Assembly: GCF_003856975.1 (NCBI RefSeq)
Contig: NZ_CP033107.1
Span: 2,046,001 to 2,110,000 of the forward strand
DNA length: 64,000 nt
Reading direction: 5' to 3'
Source: Plantibacter sp. PA-3-X8
GTDB taxonomy: Bacteria > Actinomycetota > Actinomycetes > Actinomycetales > Microbacteriaceae
The first letter of the stretch is position 1. The number at the start of each line of letters is the position of its first letter. Below, one piece after another: positions 36,208-45,618 of the stretch. A model generated the notes under the pieces. That model worked only from the letters and a program-made list of their open reading frames with translations. It made no database searches and was not told where the DNA came from. Made by a program: the position numbers and the translations under genes.

Positions 36208-36224
36208 ACGAATAAGTCGTTCGT
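36208..36224. promoter_or_regulatory. Candidate operator upstream of the ScbR-like gene
   Basis: ACGAATAAGTCGTTCGT contains 5-bp inverted arms ACGAA/TTCGT spaced by 7 bases, in the only AT-rich stretch of the gap, 129 bases before the TetR start. It could be an autoregulatory site. Confidence 0.4.
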
Positions 36225-36352
36225 ACCAGTTATCGAGAAGAGGTCGGTTGTGCGAGCTCCGAGCCTCTAGGCTGAGGCCCCGACCGGCCACGGTCGACGG
36301 ATACGGCGCCGGTGGATCGGAGTCGGAACACAGGCTGCGCGAGGAGGTCAGG

Positions 36353-37006
36353 ATGCCGGGGACGCGACGAACGCCCACCCAGGAGCGCGGACAGGTGACG
36401 CAGGACGCGATCGTCGAGGGTGCCGCGACCGTCTTCGACCGCATCGGCTACGGGAACGCCAGTCTGTCGATGATCGCGCAGGCGTCCGGGATCTCGCAGG
36501 GCTCCATGTACTTCCACTTCAAATCGAAGGAACAGATCGCCCTCGCGGTGATCCACGAGCAGCACGACCGGTCGATGCCGCTCATGGCAAGGGTGTCGGA
36601 ACAGTACGACGGGGTCCTCGAACGGCTCATCCGGGTTTCGCGCGCCATCGTCGACCAACTCGAGAACGACCCGGTGGTCCGGGCCGGGATCAGACTGACG
36701 CTCGATGAGGGTTCGCTGAGCCAACCGGCCGGCGCGTTCTACGAGGACTGGATCTCGGGGACGGCCGCTCAGCTCGACGTGGCGCTGCAAGCCGGGGATC
36801 TGGTGAGTTCGATGTCGGCGCCGGACTTGGCCCGCACGCTGATCGGATTCTTCACCGGTGTCCAGCTCACCGCCCAGGCGACGGTCGGGCGCTCGGACAT
36901 CGCAGCGTCGGTGGACCGCATGTGGCGGCTCGCGATCGACGCCATCGTCCCCGAGGCGCGGCGGTCAGCGGCGACGAGCGTCCGGGAGGACGCCTTCGGG
37001 GTTTAG
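36353..37006 (+). CDS. TetR-family regulator of the ScbR/ArpA (autoregulator-receptor) type
   Basis: 217 residues from ATG 36353, preceded by GAGGAGG; a longer frame upstream lacks a ribosome site. The DNA-binding part (TQDAIVEGAATVFDRIGYGN, then ASGISQGSMYFHFKSKEQIA) matches the gamma-butyrolactone receptor branch of TetR regulators best known in Streptomyces. The C-terminal ligand domain is shorter on recognisable features. No butyrolactone synthase (AfsA type) is in the window, so the ligand is unknown. It stands alone. Confidence 0.88.
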   Translation: MPGTRRTPTQERGQVTQDAIVEGAATVFDRIGYGNASLSMIAQASGISQGSMYFHFKSKEQIALAVIHEQHDRSMPLMARVSEQYDGVLERLIRVSRAIVDQLENDPVVRAGIRLTLDEGSLSQPAGAFYEDWISGTAAQLDVALQAGDLVSSMSAPDLARTLIGFFTGVQLTAQATVGRSDIAASVDRMWRLAIDAIVPEARRSAATSVREDAFGV

Positions 37007-37065
37007 GCCGGGCTGCGCGAGACGAGACGCAGGGCTCGGCCAGCCCTCCCTCCATGGGATTGGTG

Positions 37066-37575
37066 TCAGGTGAGCACCGGCAGCGCCCAGCAACTCAGCG
37101 CCGCACCCATACCGAGTATCACCACGGCACTGCCGACGAGGCCCGCGCTCGTCCGTTTGGCGAGGCCGAGGCGTCGACGGAGCCGTGTCACGGTTTCGAT
37201 GTACCCCGCCATCTCCGCCCCGAAGCGGCGAAACAGCGCCTCGTCTGCAGGAGTCTCCGGAGACGGAGCGGAAGTCGGCTCGGTCAGACGCTCCACTGCA
37301 CGCACGACGGCGTCGATCCGGAGTTGCACCGTTCCTGCACCCTGCTGGACGGCGACCCCGGCGGCCAAGACGAGCGCCCCGAACGAGGACACGAAGATCG
37401 GCAGCGTCTGCGCCAGCTCTTCCTCCGAATAGCCGTCCAGGGGGCCGACATACGCTGCCGCCGTGACGAAGCCGACGCCCAACACCGCCAGGAGGACCGC
37501 GAAGGCACTCGGCCAGGTGGCCAACGGCTCATCGACCACCTTCCGGAATGCTTGGATGTTCTGCGTCTGAGCCAT
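37066..37575 (-). CDS. Hypothetical membrane protein
   Basis: 169 residues. Two spans near the N-terminus (~22-43 and ~62-80), a charged helical middle (~85-145, including FRRFGAEMAGYIETVTRLRRR) and a last span (~146-166). I do not recognise a family. The helical middle should lie in the cytoplasm or periplasm and could form a coiled coil. It is convergent with the ScbR-like gene. Confidence 0.65.
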   Translation of the reverse strand: MAQTQNIQAFRKVVDEPLATWPSAFAVLLAVLGVGFVTAAAYVGPLDGYSEEELAQTLPIFVSSFGALVLAAGVAVQQGAGTVQLRIDAVVRAVERLTEPTSAPSPETPADEALFRRFGAEMAGYIETVTRLRRRLGLAKRTSAGLVGSAVVILGMGAALSCWALPVLT

Positions 37576-37715
37576 GCATCGAACCTACCTGCGACGGGAA
37601 CACTCGCACAGCACAGGCGTCACGACGGCGATGGTTCCAGAAATACGGTCGCGCCGAGCCGGTGGAAACGACCACCAGATACCGGCGATCTTCATGCGCT
37701 GACCCGAGCCGGAAC

Positions 37716-38681
37716 TCAGACCGGCGGGTCTGCGTCGGGTCCGGCGAACGCCGGGTGACCGAACAGTCCGGGCAACCCACCGGTGTGCAGGAACACCGTC
37801 CGCTCGCCCGGACGGATGTCGCCACGCGCGACCGCATCGACGAGCCCGCTGCATGCGCGACCGGTGTAGGTGGGGTCGAGGAGCAGTCCTTCACGCTCCG
37901 CGGCGAGCGTGAGTGCAGCGCGGGTGCCGTCCGTGAGATGTTCGTACCCTGCGCCGATCTGCGAGCGATCGACCCGGAGGGACTCAGCGGGATACTGGTC
38001 GCCGTGGCCCATGGCGGCGAGGAGTCCAGCGACGGTCGCGCGTCCGTCCGGCACGGCGCCGCAGTCGACTCCGAGTACGACCTCCGCTCCGAGACCGGAG
38101 ACGAGCCCCGCCATCGTGCCGCCGGAACCGACCGCCACCACGACGTGACGGACGTCCAGAACCTGGTTCCGGAGTTCCCCGGCGGCGTCGATGTACGCCT
38201 TCGCGCTGGCAGCGCTCGACCCGCCGAACGGGATGCGAGAGATCGATCCGAAGGAACCGGCGGTCTGGAGGTGATCGGCGACGGTTTCCGCCGACTCGTC
38301 ACCGGACCAGACGATGTGCGCGCCGAACAGCTGATCGAGGAGGACGTTGCCGAGCGACCTCGGCGGTGCGTCTCCCTGCAGGACCAGCACGCACCGGAGG
38401 CCGACGCGGGCGGCCGCGGCGGCCGTCAACCTGGCGTGGTTGCTCTGTGGGGCGCCGGTCGTGAGGACGGAGTCCGCACCGGACCGTAACGCCTCGCCCA
38501 TGGTGATCTGCAGCTTCCGCGCTTTGTTCCCGCCGCCGCCGAGCCCGATGAGATCGTCGCGTTTGATGAGCAGGTCGCCCGCGTCGAGGCCGATCGCGAC
38601 CGCGAGCCGGTCCGCCAGATCGACCGGGGTCGGGCCTGACACGAATCTCGGGTCCGGAATCAGCTGCTGCTCACCGTTCAC
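37716..38681 (-). CDS. D-cysteine desulfhydrase/ACC deaminase family PLP enzyme
   Basis: 321 residues. The fold-type II PLP motif GGGGNKARKL carries the cofactor lysine; TTGAPQSNHARLTAAAAARVG and VVAVGSGGTMAGLVSGL (phosphate loop) follow. Members cleave D-cysteine to pyruvate, H2S and ammonia, or open 1-aminocyclopropane-1-carboxylate. True ACC deaminases have two specific tyrosines that I cannot place here, so D-cysteine desulfhydrase is the safer name. It stands alone, ahead of tRNA-Lys. Confidence 0.88.
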   Translation of the reverse strand: MNGEQQLIPDPRFVSGPTPVDLADRLAVAIGLDAGDLLIKRDDLIGLGGGGNKARKLQITMGEALRSGADSVLTTGAPQSNHARLTAAAAARVGLRCVLVLQGDAPPRSLGNVLLDQLFGAHIVWSGDESAETVADHLQTAGSFGSISRIPFGGSSAASAKAYIDAAGELRNQVLDVRHVVVAVGSGGTMAGLVSGLGAEVVLGVDCGAVPDGRATVAGLLAAMGHGDQYPAESLRVDRSQIGAGYEHLTDGTRAALTLAAEREGLLLDPTYTGRACSGLVDAVARGDIRPGERTVFLHTGGLPGLFGHPAFAGPDADPPV

Positions 38682-38732
38682 GGGTCCCCCTCGTCACGAC
38701 GAGATCGCATCCGCCGGCATCGTGCGTCGTGG

Positions 38733-38805
38733 TGGGCCCGGTGGGGCTCGAACCCACGACCCGCGGATTAAAAGTCCGATGCTCTGCCAACTGAGCTACA
38801 GGCCC
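38733..38805 (-). tRNA. tRNA-Lys (anticodon TTT)
   Basis: 73 bases fold as a tRNA: acceptor stem GGGCCTG with CGGGCCC, D-arm GCTCAGTTGGCAGAGC, anticodon stem-loop around CTTTTAA, and T-arm GTGGGTTCGAGCCCCAC. CCA is encoded in the genome (38730-38732). The anticodon UUU reads Lys AAA/AAG. Confidence 0.98.
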
Positions 38806-38934
38806 ATACGCGCTCTACTCTACGAGATTTCGACGGCACCCGTTGACGCGCGGGTCGGGGCCACAGGGGAGGATCGCCTGCCGGGGCGAGTACCGTTGTC
38901 GGGTGCGCGAAGCGCGTCGCAGGGAGGAGCAGGC

Positions 38935-39564
38935 ATGACCGAGGGATTCCATCGTCCGACGAAGCTTCCGCCGTCGATGCTCGAAGCGATCCAGGGCGGT
39001 CTCGACCCGGAAGCCGTCTCGAGGATCACCCATGAGACGGCCGTCGCACTCCTCACCCGGGTGCGGGCGGATCCGGATCCTGCCGTGGTCGATCGCCTCG
39101 TGACCTACACGGACGAGCACGGGATCGACGCGATCGCCGAACTCTGGTCGCACGCCAGCCCGCGGAGTCTCCCAGGGGCGCTCTGGCGGATCTACCTACT
39201 GCGCCTGCTCATCAGGCAGGACCCGGTGGGCACGAGCTTCAGCTTCCAGCGGGGCACCGAGCTCATCACCACCGTCGACCCCGTGATCGCCGGCGCGGCC
39301 GAGCCGACCGGGCCGGAGGAGATCATCGTCCTCGCCGACCAGATCCTCCGTGGGCTGTACACCGGCGACTTCGCGATCGCCCTCGAGCGGGCGGCGTCCT
39401 TCTGCCGGATCAACGCGGTCGGCTGCACCTCCCTCGCGAACGACCGGGACGCGCTCGACCCCGCAGACGCCGCGAGACTCACCACGAAGGCCGCACGGTT
39501 CAGCACCATCGCCGAGGAGCTCGCCGGCTGCGCCCGACTGTGGCGCACCGACTCCCTGGACTGA
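38935..39564 (+). CDS. Conserved actinobacterial hypothetical protein
   Basis: 209 residues from ATG 38935, with GGAGGAG upstream. It starts MTEGFHRPTKLPPSMLEAIQ and is mainly helical: SRITHETAVALLTRVRADPD, LWRIYLLRLLIRQDP, EEIIVLADQILRGLYTGDF. I do not recognise a domain; similar proteins occur in related actinobacteria without a known role. It lies between tRNA-Lys and the sigK leader, probably as its own unit. Confidence 0.75.
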   Translation: MTEGFHRPTKLPPSMLEAIQGGLDPEAVSRITHETAVALLTRVRADPDPAVVDRLVTYTDEHGIDAIAELWSHASPRSLPGALWRIYLLRLLIRQDPVGTSFSFQRGTELITTVDPVIAGAAEPTGPEEIIVLADQILRGLYTGDFAIALERAASFCRINAVGCTSLANDRDALDPADAARLTTKAARFSTIAEELAGCARLWRTDSLD

Positions 39565-39912
39565 TCCAGGCGCCCTGGTCAAGGCCTTCGGCCTGGGAAT
39601 GTCCACAGGTGATCCCTTGCTACACTGTTCTAGCCGGGCCGCAGTAACCCCGGGCTCCAAAAATCGCCGCTTCGAGCGGCCTTGCGCCGAGAGGCGTTCC
39701 TGCGGCCTGGCACTTACTTTGTGCGGAGGTCTTCAGCCGCCTGCCGCCTGTTCCGTGATGACACCGGAACTGGGGTGTCGAATCGCGTCGATTCCTCCAA
39801 TCGGATCCCGGGTCGGCACCGAACTCCGTGTATGACCGCCGCACTGTACACGCAGACCCGACCTCGGGTGGGCGTCGCGCAAACGGCCGGTGTCCGTGAG
39901 AAGCTAAGACTT
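39565..39912 (+). promoter_or_regulatory. 348-bp gap with likely sigK promoter and long structured leader
   Basis: TTGCTACACTGTTC (39616-39629) contains TACACT, a good -10 box, which would give a leader of about 280 bases before sigK. The leader can form hairpins such as GCCGCT-TCG-AGCGGC (39666-39680). A second possible box, TAAGACT, is just upstream of the sigK GTG and would give a leaderless message. An in-frame ATG at 39832 could extend SigK. I do not recognise an RNA family. Confidence 0.45.
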
Positions 39913-40503
39913 GTGACCACGGGACCGGAAGCCGACGCTGCACCGCAGGTGTCTTTGGCGAACGTGCTCGACGCGCTGCTCATCCGCGTGGCCGGCGGCG
40001 ACCAGGTCGCGTTCAGCGAGCTGTACGACCACATCGCGCCGCGGGTCCTCGGACTCGTCAAGCGTGTGCTCGTCGACCACGCGCAGTCCGAAGAGGTCAC
40101 CCAGGAGGTGTTCCTCGAGGTCTGGCAGAACGCCCAGAAGTTCGAGGCGGGCAAGGGCACGGCCACGACCTGGGTGCTCACCATGGCCCACCGTCGTGCG
40201 ATCGACCGCGTGCGCGCCTCACAGGCCGGACGCGACCGCGATCTCAAGATCGGCATCCGCGACTTCGATGAGCGTGTCGACAACGTGCAGGAGACGGTCG
40301 AGATCCGGATCGAGCATGAACGCGTCAAGCGGGCCTTCGTCCGGTTGAGCGAGCTGCAACGCGAAGCTGTTTCTCTCGCCTACTACGGCGGCTACAGTCA
40401 CAGCGAGATCTCGAACCTGCTCGGCGTGCCGATCGGTACGGTGAAGACCAGGTTGCGAGACGGAATGATCAGACTTCGAGACGAGTTGGGGGTGCGTACA
40501 TGA
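39913..40503 (+). CDS. sigK: ECF sigma factor SigK
   Basis: 196 residues from GTG 39913. Region 2 is ALLIRVAGGDQVAFSELYDH, then EEVTQEVFLEVWQ; region 4 is RLSELQREAVSLAYYGGYSH followed by LGVPIGTVKTRLRDGMIRLR. This is the SigK group, whose members control envelope or redox genes in mycobacteria. It overlaps the anti-sigma gene by 4 bases (ATGA), the standard sigK-rskA pair. The ATG at 39832 is an alternative start. Confidence 0.93.
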   Translation: MTTGPEADAAPQVSLANVLDALLIRVAGGDQVAFSELYDHIAPRVLGLVKRVLVDHAQSEEVTQEVFLEVWQNAQKFEAGKGTATTWVLTMAHRRAIDRVRASQAGRDRDLKIGIRDFDERVDNVQETVEIRIEHERVKRAFVRLSELQREAVSLAYYGGYSHSEISNLLGVPIGTVKTRLRDGMIRLRDELGVRT

Positions 40504-41348
40504 CCGAGCGAGACGATGCAACAGACCTGGCAGCCGGAAACGCGCTGCACACCCTGACCCCGCGCGAGCAGGAGCGGTTCGACCGCCTGCGCGCCGAACA
40601 CGAGTCCGTCCGCGAGGAAGCGGCGGAATTCGAGGAGACCGTCGCCATGCTCGACCTCGCAGCACCTCCCGTGCAGCCGTCGGCAGCGCTCAAGAACTCG
40701 CTCATGGCTGCGATCCAGAACCTGCCGCAGCTGCCCGCTGACGCCCCCGTCGAGGCTCCTGTCGCCGAGGTGCGGGCGCTTCCGACCGCGGTCCCAGAGG
40801 TCGACGAGACGCCGGTGTCGACACCGACCGCCACGCCGGTCCCCGCAGCAGCGACCACCCCGGTGGCCGGTGCGGCTGAGCGCAAGGCCGCCTCACGGTG
40901 GCGTCGCAGCGCCGTCGGCATGGTGGTCGGCGCCGCAGCAGCGGTCGGCCTCATCTTCGGTGGTGTCGGACTCGCGAACACCTTCGGTGGCGGATCCCTC
41001 ACGCAGACGGTCGCGCTCGCGGAGATCAACGCGGCGTCCGACGTCCAGCGCGCCAAGGTGTCCATGGACGATGCGACGGCGACCCTCGTCTGGTCGGGCG
41101 AGCTCGGCAAGTCAGCCCTGCTCGTCGACGGACTCGGGTCCCTGCCGTCAGACAAGGTCTACGAACTCTGGTACATCGGCGAGGGAGGCCCGGTCTCGGC
41201 CGGCACCTTCTCCGCAGCGAACGGCACCACCTGGCGGGTCCTCGACGGCGCCATGAGCGCGGGCGACAAGGTCGGCGTGACGGTCGAGCCGCAGGGCGGC
41301 TCCAAGCAGCCCACCACCGACCCGATCATGGTCATCGAGACGGCGTAG
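40500..41348 (+). CDS. rskA: Anti-sigma-K factor RskA
   Basis: 282 residues. The cytoplasmic part (~1-130) begins with an anti-sigma domain (LAAGNALHTLTPREQERFDR; VREEAAEFEETVAMLD), followed by a Pro-rich linker. One span lies at ~136-160, and the extracytoplasmic part is the RskA domain (SMDDATATLVWSGELGKSAL, SDKVYELWYIG, WRVLDGAMSAGDKVGVTVEP). Such factors hold SigK at the membrane and are degraded by proteolysis on signal. It is translationally coupled to sigK. Confidence 0.94.
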   Translation: MTERDDATDLAAGNALHTLTPREQERFDRLRAEHESVREEAAEFEETVAMLDLAAPPVQPSAALKNSLMAAIQNLPQLPADAPVEAPVAEVRALPTAVPEVDETPVSTPTATPVPAAATTPVAGAAERKAASRWRRSAVGMVVGAAAAVGLIFGGVGLANTFGGGSLTQTVALAEINAASDVQRAKVSMDDATATLVWSGELGKSALLVDGLGSLPSDKVYELWYIGEGGPVSAGTFSAANGTTWRVLDGAMSAGDKVGVTVEPQGGSKQPTTDPIMVIETA

Positions 41349-41391
41349 TCCGTTCCCTCCGGCCCGAGAGGGTGTGTCGGCAGGCCCTTCG

Positions 41392-41412
41392 CCTCGACAG
41401 ACTCGCGGAGCC
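41392..41412. repeat. Degenerate copy of the dispersed CTTCGACAGGCTC repeat
   Basis: CCTCGACAGACTCGCGGAGC, just upstream of the rskA/pstB terminator, matches the CCCTTCGACAGGCTCAGGGA element of the 14.1-kb cluster with a few changes. Confidence 0.55.
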
Positions 41413-41423
41413 GCTGCAGACGA

Positions 41424-41460
41424 CGACAGCCCCGCCCGGGATTCCCGGGCGGGGCTGTCG
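41424..41460. terminator. Strong bidirectional terminator
   Basis: A perfect 17-bp stem (41424-41440 with 41444-41460) with loop ATT lies between the convergent rskA and pstB genes. Confidence 0.88.
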
Positions 41461-41476
41461 TGATGCCGGCGTCAGA

Positions 41477-42256
41477 TCAACCGAAGCGACCAGAGACGTA
41501 GTCCTCGGTCGCCTGGACGGACGGCTTCGAGAACATCGTCGTGGTGTCGTCGTACTCGATGAGCTTGCCCGGCTTGCCGGTTCCCGCGATGTTGAAGAAC
41601 GCGGTCTTGTCGCTGACGCGGCTCGCCTGCTGCATGTTGTGCGTCACGATCACGATCGTGTACTCCTGCTTGAGTTCCTCGATGAGGTCTTCGATGGCGA
41701 GCGTGGAGATCGGGTCGAGGGCCGAGCACGGCTCGTCCATCAGCACGACGTCGGGGGAGACGGCGATGGCGCGGGCGATGCAGAGACGCTGCTGCTGACC
41801 ACCGGAGAGACCGGAGCCCGGCTTGTCGAGGCGGTCCTTCACCTCGTTCCAGAGGTTGGCGCCCTGAAGCGAGCGCTCGACGAGCGCGTCCTGGTCGGAC
41901 TTCGACATCTTGCGGTTGTTGAGCTTGACGCCCGCGAGGACGTTCTCCTTGATGCTCATCGTCGGGAACGGGTTCGGGCGCTGGAAGACCATGCCGACCT
42001 GACGACGGACGAGGACCGGGTCGACACCCGGGCCGTAGAGGTTGTTGCCGTCGATCAGGACCTCGCCCTCGACTCGTGCGCCGGGGATGACCTCGTGCAT
42101 GCGGTTCAGGGTGCGGAGGAAGGTGGACTTGCCGCAGCCGGAGGGGCCGATGAAGGCGGTGACCGTGCGGGGCTGGATCTGGAGGGAGACGCCCTCGACA
42201 GCCATGAAGCTGCCGTAGAAGACGTTGAGGTCGTTGACTTCGATGCTCTTGGACAC
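41477..42256 (-). CDS. pstB: Phosphate ABC transporter ATP-binding protein
   Basis: 259 residues from GTG 42256. Walker [10 protein letters not shown], signature [16 protein letters not shown], Walker [14 protein letters not shown] and the switch histidine in IVTHNMQQA are all present. [20 protein letters not shown] is typical of PstB. It powers phosphate uptake through PstCA and is the last gene of pstSCAB. Confidence 0.98.
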   Translation of the reverse strand: MSKSIEVNDLNVFYGSFMAVEGVSLQIQPRTVTAFIGPSGCGKSTFLRTLNRMHEVIPGARVEGEVLIDGNNLYGPGVDPVLVRRQVGMVFQRPNPFPTMSIKENVLAGVKLNNRKMSKSDQDALVERSLQGANLWNEVKDRLDKPGSGLSGGQQQRLCIARAIAVSPDVVLMDEPCSALDPISTLAIEDLIEELKQEYTIVIVTHNMQQASRVSDKTAFFNIAGTGKPGKLIEYDDTTTMFSKPSVQATEDYVSGRFG

Positions 42257-42276
42257 GGGGTTCCTTTGCTCGCGGC

Positions 42277-43377
42277 CTAGCGGCCGAACTTGGGGGCGAA
42301 GATCTTGGCGATGAGTCGGGCGATGAGGTTCAGCGCCATGACGATGAGGATGAGGACGAGTGCGCCGGTCCAGGCGCGGTCCACGTAGGCGGCCCCGTCG
42401 GTGCCCTGGTTCGCGTACTGGGTGTACACGAAGACGGGGAGGGTCATCATCGGGCCGTCGAACAGGTTGTAGTTCATGCTCTGGGTGAAGCCGGCGATGA
42501 TCAGGAGGGGCGCGGTCTCACCGATGACGCGGGCGACGGCGAGCGTCACGCCGGTGATGATGCCGGCGATCGAGGTGGGGAGGACGATCTTCAGGATGGT
42601 CAGCCACTTCGGCACACCGAGCGCGTAGGAGGCCTCACGCAGCTCGTTCGGCACGAGCTTCAGCATCTCCTCGCTGGAGCGGACCACGACGGGGATCATG
42701 AGCAGCGACAGCGCGATGGCGCCGCCGATGCCGAGCCGGACGCCCGGGCCGAAGAAGATCGCCAGCAGGGCGAAGGCGAACAGTCCGGCGACGATGGACG
42801 GGATACCGGTCATCACGTCGACGAGGAAGGTGATGCCCTGGGAGAGCTTGCCGCGACCGTACTCGACGAGGTAGATCGCCGTCAGGATCCCGATCGGGAT
42901 GGAGATGACCGACGTGGCCAGCGTGATGAGCAGCGTGCCGGTGATGGCGTGCAGTGCTCCACCGCCCTCACCGACGACGTTCCGCATCGACAGGGAGAAG
43001 AACTCGATGTCGAAGCGGGCGGCGCCGGCCGAGATCACCGTGATGGCGACCGAGACGAGCGGCAGGAGGGCGACGACGAAGGCCGCGGTCACCAGGGTGG
43101 TGAGCAGACGGTCCTTGGCCTTCCGGCGTCCCTCCACCATGAGTGACGAGACGTACACCGTCACCGCGTAGAGCGCGGCGCCGAGCACGACGGCTCCGGG
43201 GACGTTGTAGCTCTTGTCAGCCGTCGACTGCTGCAACAGCAGGAAGATGACACCGCTGACGATGAGGCTGCCCGCGAGGATCGTGAGCGGCGCGAACTTC
43301 GGCAGCTTGCCCGCGGTGAGCGAGTTGGAGAACGGCGTGGCGATGGACGCCTGGCGGCGGTCGGTCGTGGCGGTCAT
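42277..43377 (-). CDS. pstA: Phosphate ABC transporter permease PstA
   Basis: 366 residues, longer than many PstA because of an extra N-terminal hydrophobic section (~25-80) before the permease domain. The permease part has [23 protein letters not shown] and [16 protein letters not shown] segments and the EAA-type loop [14 protein letters not shown]. The ATG overlaps the pstC stop by one base. Confidence 0.96.
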   Translation of the reverse strand: MTATTDRRQASIATPFSNSLTAGKLPKFAPLTILAGSLIVSGVIFLLLQQSTADKSYNVPGAVVLGAALYAVTVYVSSLMVEGRRKAKDRLLTTLVTAAFVVALLPLVSVAITVISAGAARFDIEFFSLSMRNVVGEGGGALHAITGTLLITLATSVISIPIGILTAIYLVEYGRGKLSQGITFLVDVMTGIPSIVAGLFAFALLAIFFGPGVRLGIGGAIALSLLMIPVVVRSSEEMLKLVPNELREASYALGVPKWLTILKIVLPTSIAGIITGVTLAVARVIGETAPLLIIAGFTQSMNYNLFDGPMMTLPVFVYTQYANQGTDGAAYVDRAWTGALVLILIVMALNLIARLIAKIFAPKFGR

Positions 43378-44321
43378 CAGTTCGCTCCCGAGAATTCTTT
43401 ACGACGGTTGACGATGAGTCTGGCGATGAAGTTCACCACGAAGGTGATGATGAACAGGATCAGGCCGGTGGCGATGAGCTTGTTCACGTCGATGCCGAAG
43501 GACTCGGGGAAGTTCAGGGCGATGTTCGCCGCGATGGTGTTCGGGTTGCTCGAGGTGAGCAGGAAGAACGAGTAGACGGCGGCGGGGGAGAGCACGAGCG
43601 CGACGGCCATCGTCTCGCCGAGGGCGCGTCCGAGGCCGAGCATGGAGGCGGACACGATGCCTGGGCGTCCGAACGGCAGGACCGCCATCTGGATCATCTC
43701 CCAGCGCGTGGCGCCGAGCGCGAGCGCGGCCTCCTCGTGGAGCTTCGGGGTCTGGAGGAAGATCTCCCGGGAGATGGCCGTGATGATCGGGATGATCATG
43801 ACCGCGAGCACGAGGGCGACGGTGAGGATCGTGCGACCGGTGCCGGACACCGTGCCACCGAAGAGCGGGATCCAGCCGAGGTTCTCGGACAGCCAGGCGA
43901 AGAAGGGCTGGACGAACGGCGCGAGGACGAGCGCACCCCAGAGGCCGTAGACGACCGACGGCACGGCGGCCAGGAGGTCGATGACGTAGCCGAGGGCGAC
44001 CGCGAGTCGGCGCGGCGCGTAGTGGGTGATGAAGAGGGCGATCCCGAGCGAGAGCGGCACGGCGATCGCGAGGGCGAGGATGGCCGCCCAGATGGTGCCG
44101 AAGACGAACGGGCCGACGTAGGCCCAGAAGCTCGTCGGAGCACCGGTGAACGACGAGGAGTCGGCCATGAGGGCCGGGAACGCCTGGACGATGAGGAAGA
44201 TCGCGACCGCCGCCAGGATGACGAGGATGAGTGATCCGGAGACGACGGAGAGCGTCGAGAAGACGCGGTCGCCGACTCGTTGCTTGGCTTTGGGTCTCGC
44301 AGCTAGGGCCTCGACAGCCAT
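43377..44321 (-). CDS. pstC: Phosphate ABC transporter permease PstC
   Basis: 314 residues from ATG 44321; an upstream in-frame extension is not credible. Features: VIDLLAAVPSVVYGLWGALV, the EAA-type loop HEEAALALGATRWEMIQMAV, and LGRALGETMAVALVL. It forms the phosphate channel with PstA. A 121-bp gap with a strong hairpin separates it from pstS. Confidence 0.97.
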   Translation of the reverse strand: MAVEALAARPKAKQRVGDRVFSTLSVVSGSLILVILAAVAIFLIVQAFPALMADSSSFTGAPTSFWAYVGPFVFGTIWAAILALAIAVPLSLGIALFITHYAPRRLAVALGYVIDLLAAVPSVVYGLWGALVLAPFVQPFFAWLSENLGWIPLFGGTVSGTGRTILTVALVLAVMIIPIITAISREIFLQTPKLHEEAALALGATRWEMIQMAVLPFGRPGIVSASMLGLGRALGETMAVALVLSPAAVYSFFLLTSSNPNTIAANIALNFPESFGIDVNKLIATGLILFIITFVVNFIARLIVNRRKEFSGAN

Positions 44322-44352
44322 GGGTTCCCGTTCTCTCGATGCGATGGTGGTG

Positions 44353-44375
44353 CCCCTCGACAGACTCGGGGAGCG
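44353..44375. repeat. Degenerate copy of the dispersed CTTCGACAGGCTC repeat
   Basis: CCCCTCGACAGACTCGGGGA in the pstS-pstC gap matches the family seen at 14066 and 41392. Confidence 0.55.
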
Positions 44376-44399
44376 GGTACTGCGGGTGCTGGTGACGCA

Positions 44400-44436
44400 G
44401 GTCGAGCGTGCCGGGCAGGACCCGGCACGCTCGACC
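44400..44436 (-). terminator. Intra-operon hairpin between pstS and pstC
   Basis: A perfect 16-bp stem (44400-44415 with 44421-44436, 5-base loop) begins 7 bases after the pstS stop. It has no T-tract. It probably lets pstS be expressed above pstCAB by partial termination or by protecting the pstS message. Confidence 0.75.
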
Positions 44437-44442
44437 GTTGGA

Positions 44443-45546
44443 CTACTTGATGGACGCGATCGCGTCCTGGACCTTCTTGGCGAGGTCTGCGGAGAGCGGC
44501 GCAGCACCGGCCGACTTCGCAGCCTCTTCCTGGCCGGCGTCGCTGGCGATGTAGCCGGCGTAGGCCTTGACGAGGTCGGCGACCTTCGGGTCGGCGTACT
44601 CCTGGCAGGCGATGAGGTAGCTCACGAGCACGATCGGGTAGTGGGTCGCGTCCGTGGTCTCGCGGTCGAGCTTGATCGCGATGTCGTTCGCCTCGCGGCC
44701 TTCGACGAGCGGCGAGCCCTCGACGACGGCGGCAGCACCCTCGGCGCTGTACTCGACGAACTCCTCGCCGACCTTGATCTTCGCGACACCGAGGTCGCCG
44801 GCCTTCGACGCGTCGGCGTAGCCGATGGTGCCGGTGCCACCCTTGACGGTGTCGACGACGCCGGAGGTGCCCTTGGCACCCTCACCCGACTGGAACGGGA
44901 AGGTGTCGGCCGGCTCAGCGGTCCAGACGTCCGGAGCGTTCTTGTTCAGGTAGTCGGCGAAGTTCTTCGTCGTTCCCGAGTCGTCCGAGCGGTGGACGGC
45001 GGTGATGGGGGTCGAGGGGAGCTTGGCCTCGGGGTTCAGCGCGACGATCGCCGGGTCGTCCCAGCTGGTGATCTGGCCGGCGAAGATCTTCGCGATGGTC
45101 GCTGCGTCGAGGTTGAGCTCGTCGACGCCCTCGACGTTGAAGATGACCGCGATCGGGGAGATGTAGACCGGGAGGTCGATCGCCTTGGTGTCGGCTGCAC
45201 ATGCGGCGAAGGTGCTCGAGAGCTCTTCGTCGGAGAGGGCCGAGTCCGAACCGGCGAACTGCACGCCGCCGGCGATGAACGCCTTGCGGCCGGCGCCGGA
45301 GCCGTCGGGGGAGTAGTTGATGGTGACGTCCGGGTTCGACGTCTGGAAGGCGGCGACCCAGGCTTCCTGGGCGCTGCCCTGCGACGATGCGCCGCTACCG
45401 GCCAGGCTGCCCTTGAGGTCGCTGGCGGCTGCGCTCGTGGCGGTGGCGCCGCCTTCGTTGGCCGCACAGGAGGTCAGTGCGACGGCTGCGACTGCTGCTA
45501 CGACCGCGACGCGGCCGAAACGTGAGAACTTCACAGGGATGTCCAT
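44443..45546 (-). CDS. pstS: Phosphate-binding lipoprotein PstS
   Basis: 367 residues from ATG 45546. The signal ends in the lipobox ALTSC with Cys27. Phosphate-site motifs are GSGASSQGSAQEAW, PDGSGAGRKAF, GSDSALSDEE and HRSDDSGTTKNFADYL. It captures phosphate outside the membrane for PstCAB. A PHO-box-like repeat lies 73 bases upstream of the start, and a hairpin follows the stop. Confidence 0.98.
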   Translation of the reverse strand: MDIPVKFSRFGRVAVVAAVAAVALTSCAANEGGATATSAAASDLKGSLAGSGASSQGSAQEAWVAAFQTSNPDVTINYSPDGSGAGRKAFIAGGVQFAGSDSALSDEELSSTFAACAADTKAIDLPVYISPIAVIFNVEGVDELNLDAATIAKIFAGQITSWDDPAIVALNPEAKLPSTPITAVHRSDDSGTTKNFADYLNKNAPDVWTAEPADTFPFQSGEGAKGTSGVVDTVKGGTGTIGYADASKAGDLGVAKIKVGEEFVEYSAEGAAAVVEGSPLVEGREANDIAIKLDRETTDATHYPIVLVSYLIACQEYADPKVADLVKAYAGYIASDAGQEEAAKSAGAAPLSADLAKKVQDAIASIK

Positions 45547-45618
45547 TCATTGGTGTGGGTGCGAGCCGGTGCTGGCTCGTCAGTGACGCTAACCACGTGG
45601 CATGACGAGCATCCCCCG

